Origin: DASRHT01 sp035293765 | Lineage (GTDB): Bacteria; Chloroflexota; Ktedonobacteria; Ktedonobacterales; Ktedonobacteraceae | Direction of reading: 5' to 3' | Assembly: GCA_035293765.1 (NCBI GenBank) | Contig: DATGMF010000044.1 | Location: forward strand, 1-64,000 | Length of the DNA stretch: 64,000 nt | Shown here: positions 62,216-64,000 of the stretch, piece after piece | Numbering within the stretch: the first letter of the stretch is position 1 | Layout of the letters: every line of letters begins with the position of its first letter | The notes under the pieces: model-generated | What the model was told of the DNA's origin: nothing | The model's database searches: none | Seen by the model: the letters and a program-made list of their open reading frames with translations, nothing else | Program-made: the position numbers and the translations under genes

Positions 62216-63428
62216 TAACTCTACGCAGACCCCGATAATACAGACGGAGACAGCAGATCAGCGCCCACCTCGCACAGAGTTTCTCCCGTTCGCTCTGCCG
62301 CATATCACCCAGGCGGAGATTGACGAGGTTGTGGATACGCTACGCTCAGGGTGGCTGACCACAGGCCCAAAAACGAAACGTTTCGAGCGCGAATTTGCCG
62401 AGTGCGTGGGAGCTCCGCATGCGCTGGCTGTGAACTCTGCCACGGCGGCCATGCATCTTGCCCTCGATGCCATTGGCCTCAAAGCGGATGACGAGGTGAT
62501 CGTGCCCGTCTACACCTTTGCCGCCACGGCGGAGGTTGTTATCTACTTCGGCGCGCATCCCGTCTTCGTCGATGTTGATCCCGTCACCTGCAATCTCGAT
62601 CCCGCCTGCCTGGAGCGGGCCATTACCTCGCGTACGCGTGCCATTATGGTGGTGCATATCGCCGGTCTGCCCGCCGAGATGGATACCATTCAAGCGATTG
62701 CCCAGGCGCATAAGCTTCCCATTATCGAAGATGCCGCCCACGCTTTTCCCGCTAAATATAAGGGACGCATGATCGGCTCTATCGGCGACCTGACCGCCTT
62801 TAGCTTTTATGCCACCAAAACGCTGACCACAGGCGAGGGTGGTATGCTCACGACTGCCAACCCGACTTATGCTGATCGAGCGGCGATTATGACCTTACAT
62901 GGGATCAGCCGTGACGCCTGGAAACGCTATAGCGCGGGCGGCTCCTGGTACTACGAGATCATCCAGGCCGGGTACAAGTATAACATGACCGATCTGGCTG
63001 CCGCTATTGGCCTGCATCAACTGGCGCGCCGCCAGTGGTTGCTGGAACGCAGACAGGCTATTGCGCAGCGTTATAATGAAGCATTTTCTCAGCTCGCGGA
63101 GGTGACTCTTCCTCCCAATCCAGCTCATGTGGAGCACTCCTGGCACCTGTACCTTCTGCGATTGCACCTGGAGCAACTTACTATTGACCGCGCTACGTTT
63201 ATTCAATTACTCGCGCAGGAGCAGATAGGCACGAGCGTGCATTTTATCCCGCTCCATCTGCATCCCTTCTATCGCGAAATGTATCAGCTAACAGCCGGTG
63301 ACTTTCCAGCGGCCTGGCACACCTATCAACGGGTGGTCTCGCTGCCCATCTACCCCGGCATGACTGATGAGGACGTTGAGGATGTGATTGCAGTGGTAAA
63401 AAGAGTAATTGAAACACATAGGACATAA
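62205..63428 (+). CDS. DegT-family sugar aminotransferase (PglE-like)
   Basis: A 407-residue PLP enzyme. It has VNSATAAMHLALDAIGLKAD, IEDAAHAFPAKYKG (PLP-contacting Asp), and SFYATKTLTTGEGGML with the catalytic Lys. It aminates a 4-keto-6-deoxy sugar nucleotide, which the following CapD/PglF-like dehydratase would supply. Its closest partner set is PglC-PglE-PglF, leading to a 2,4-diamino-trideoxy sugar. Its C-terminal region lacks the polar insertion seen in the first aminotransferase of the operon. Confidence 0.88.
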   Translation: MESSNSTQTPIIQTETADQRPPRTEFLPFALPHITQAEIDEVVDTLRSGWLTTGPKTKRFEREFAECVGAPHALAVNSATAAMHLALDAIGLKADDEVIVPVYTFAATAEVVIYFGAHPVFVDVDPVTCNLDPACLERAITSRTRAIMVVHIAGLPAEMDTIQAIAQAHKLPIIEDAAHAFPAKYKGRMIGSIGDLTAFSFYATKTLTTGEGGMLTTANPTYADRAAIMTLHGISRDAWKRYSAGGSWYYEIIQAGYKYNMTDLAAAIGLHQLARRQWLLERRQAIAQRYNEAFSQLAEVTLPPNPAHVEHSWHLYLLRLHLEQLTIDRATFIQLLAQEQIGTSVHFIPLHLHPFYREMYQLTAGDFPAAWHTYQRVVSLPIYPGMTDEDVEDVIAVVKRVIETHRT

Positions 63429-63444
63429 GGTGGGAGAGGGCTTG

Positions 63445-64000
63445 ATGAAGGCTTTTATTCATGATAAGCGTATAGATGTGGCGGAACTGTTAGAACGGGA
63501 GGTTGTTGCTATCCCCACCTCCTATGGAGAAACCGTTTTGCAAGGGAAGGTCATTCTTGTGACCGGGGCGGCGGGCTCGATTGGTTCGGAACTGGTCGAG
63601 CAATTGCTCAACTACGAGCCGGAGTGCGTAATTGCCCTGGACACTAACGAGACCGGGCTTTTTGAACTCTCCGAAAGTCTGCGCCGCCATCCCCAGGCAA
63701 TGCGCTTGAAGCTGCATATCGGCGATATTACGAATGTACGCAGCATGACATTACTCCTCGCCAGTTGGCAACCCCATGTAATTTTTCATGTTGCAGCTTA
63801 TAAGCATGTCCCTCTGCTCGAATCATTTCCCGATCAGGCCGTGCAGACGAATGTGCTGGCAACCTATCATCTCTGTCAAATGGCGCGGGAGCATGGGGTT
63901 GAACGCTTTATCTTTATCTCGACCGATAAAGCGGCTGATCCTACCAGCGTTATGGGAGCCAGCAAGCGCGTTGGCGAAATGATCATCCAATCGCTTGCTC
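63445..64000 (+). CDS. CapD/PglF-like UDP-sugar 4,6-dehydratase (partial)
   Basis: The first 185 residues of an SDR-fold nucleotide-sugar dehydratase, open at the window edge. It starts at ATG 63445, 17 bp after the aminotransferase. The NAD motif is LVTGAAGSIGSELV (~36), then DTNETGLFEL, FHVAAYKHVPLLE and the late ISTDKAADPTSVMGASKR carrying active-site residues. Full-length PglF/FlaA1 relatives have an N-terminal membrane domain; here only ~30 residues precede the NAD motif, so this is a short soluble form. It would make the 4-keto-6-deoxy substrate for the preceding enzyme. Confidence 0.88.
   Translation, partial: MKAFIHDKRIDVAELLEREVVAIPTSYGETVLQGKVILVTGAAGSIGSELVEQLLNYEPECVIALDTNETGLFELSESLRRHPQAMRLKLHIGDITNVRSMTLLLASWQPHVIFHVAAYKHVPLLESFPDQAVQTNVLATYHLCQMAREHGVERFIFISTDKAADPTSVMGASKRVGEMIIQSLA

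Noticed and set aside
1..64000. CRISPR array, tRNA or rRNA genes
   Set aside because: No regularly spaced repeats of CRISPR size and no recognisable tRNA or rRNA sequence were seen when reading both strands; a covariance-model scan was not possible.

Overview
The window looks like chromosomal DNA from a filamentous, secondary-metabolite-rich Chloroflexota bacterium, most plausibly of class Ktedonobacteria. This is an inference from the gene mix (several NRPS genes, a lasso peptide locus, many two-component proteins, ROK, SDR and MFS genes), the moderate GC content and the frequent short palindromic repeats. No rRNA, tRNA or CRISPR array was seen.

Layout. 1-7 kb: two small proteins sharing RDQxNxEGD-type repeats, a divergent ROK-family protein, a TPP enzyme with a small monooxygenase, and an orphan membrane protein. 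7.2-13.5 kb: a lasso peptide locus with two tandemly duplicated precursor genes, a fused RRE-protease (B), a cyclase (C) and a response regulator overlapping C, meeting a ComP-like sensor kinase tail to tail. 13.7-18.1 kb: an APH-type kinase, an ArsR/CDF metal operon and two RNA-methyltransferase-like genes. 18.2-20.0 kb: an ISL3-type insertion sequence. 20.0-28.8 kb: a 5'-truncated NRPS (predicted Leu module plus TE), an MFS exporter, a JmjC-like cupin oxygenase and an FAD oxidoreductase. 28.8-37 kb: an S9 peptidase, an AAA ATPase, an HSL hydrolase, an SDR, and a TetR/DHA2-exporter pair. 37.2-43.8 kb: an NtrB/NtrC-like pair whose regulator lacks a proper GAFTGA loop, an HTH-GAF regulator, a single-domain receiver and two orphans. 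44.0-46.8 kb: an FMN-binding protein, ApbE and an NqrB/RnfD-like fused reductase, forming a flavinylation-linked electron-transfer operon. 46.8-55.1 kb: a minus-strand NRPS operon (A-PCP, P450, C-A-PCP-TE) preceded by a winged-helix regulator. 55.6 kb to the end: a nucleotide-sugar and glycan operon running off the window.

Four observations stand out. (1) The lasso locus pairs peptide biosynthesis genes with a ComP/ComA-like two-component system, suggesting a lasso peptide used as a signal. (2) The NRPS operon ends in a predicted Thr module whose thioesterase carries Cys in place of Ser, the arrangement known from beta-lactone-forming thioesterases. (3) A nearly identical element of about 78 bp lies in promoter orientation before both the NRPS operon and the glycan operon, flanking the winged-helix regulator, which suggests a shared regulon. 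(4) Short palindromic elements appear to be inserted in frame in at least two, probably three, coding sequences.
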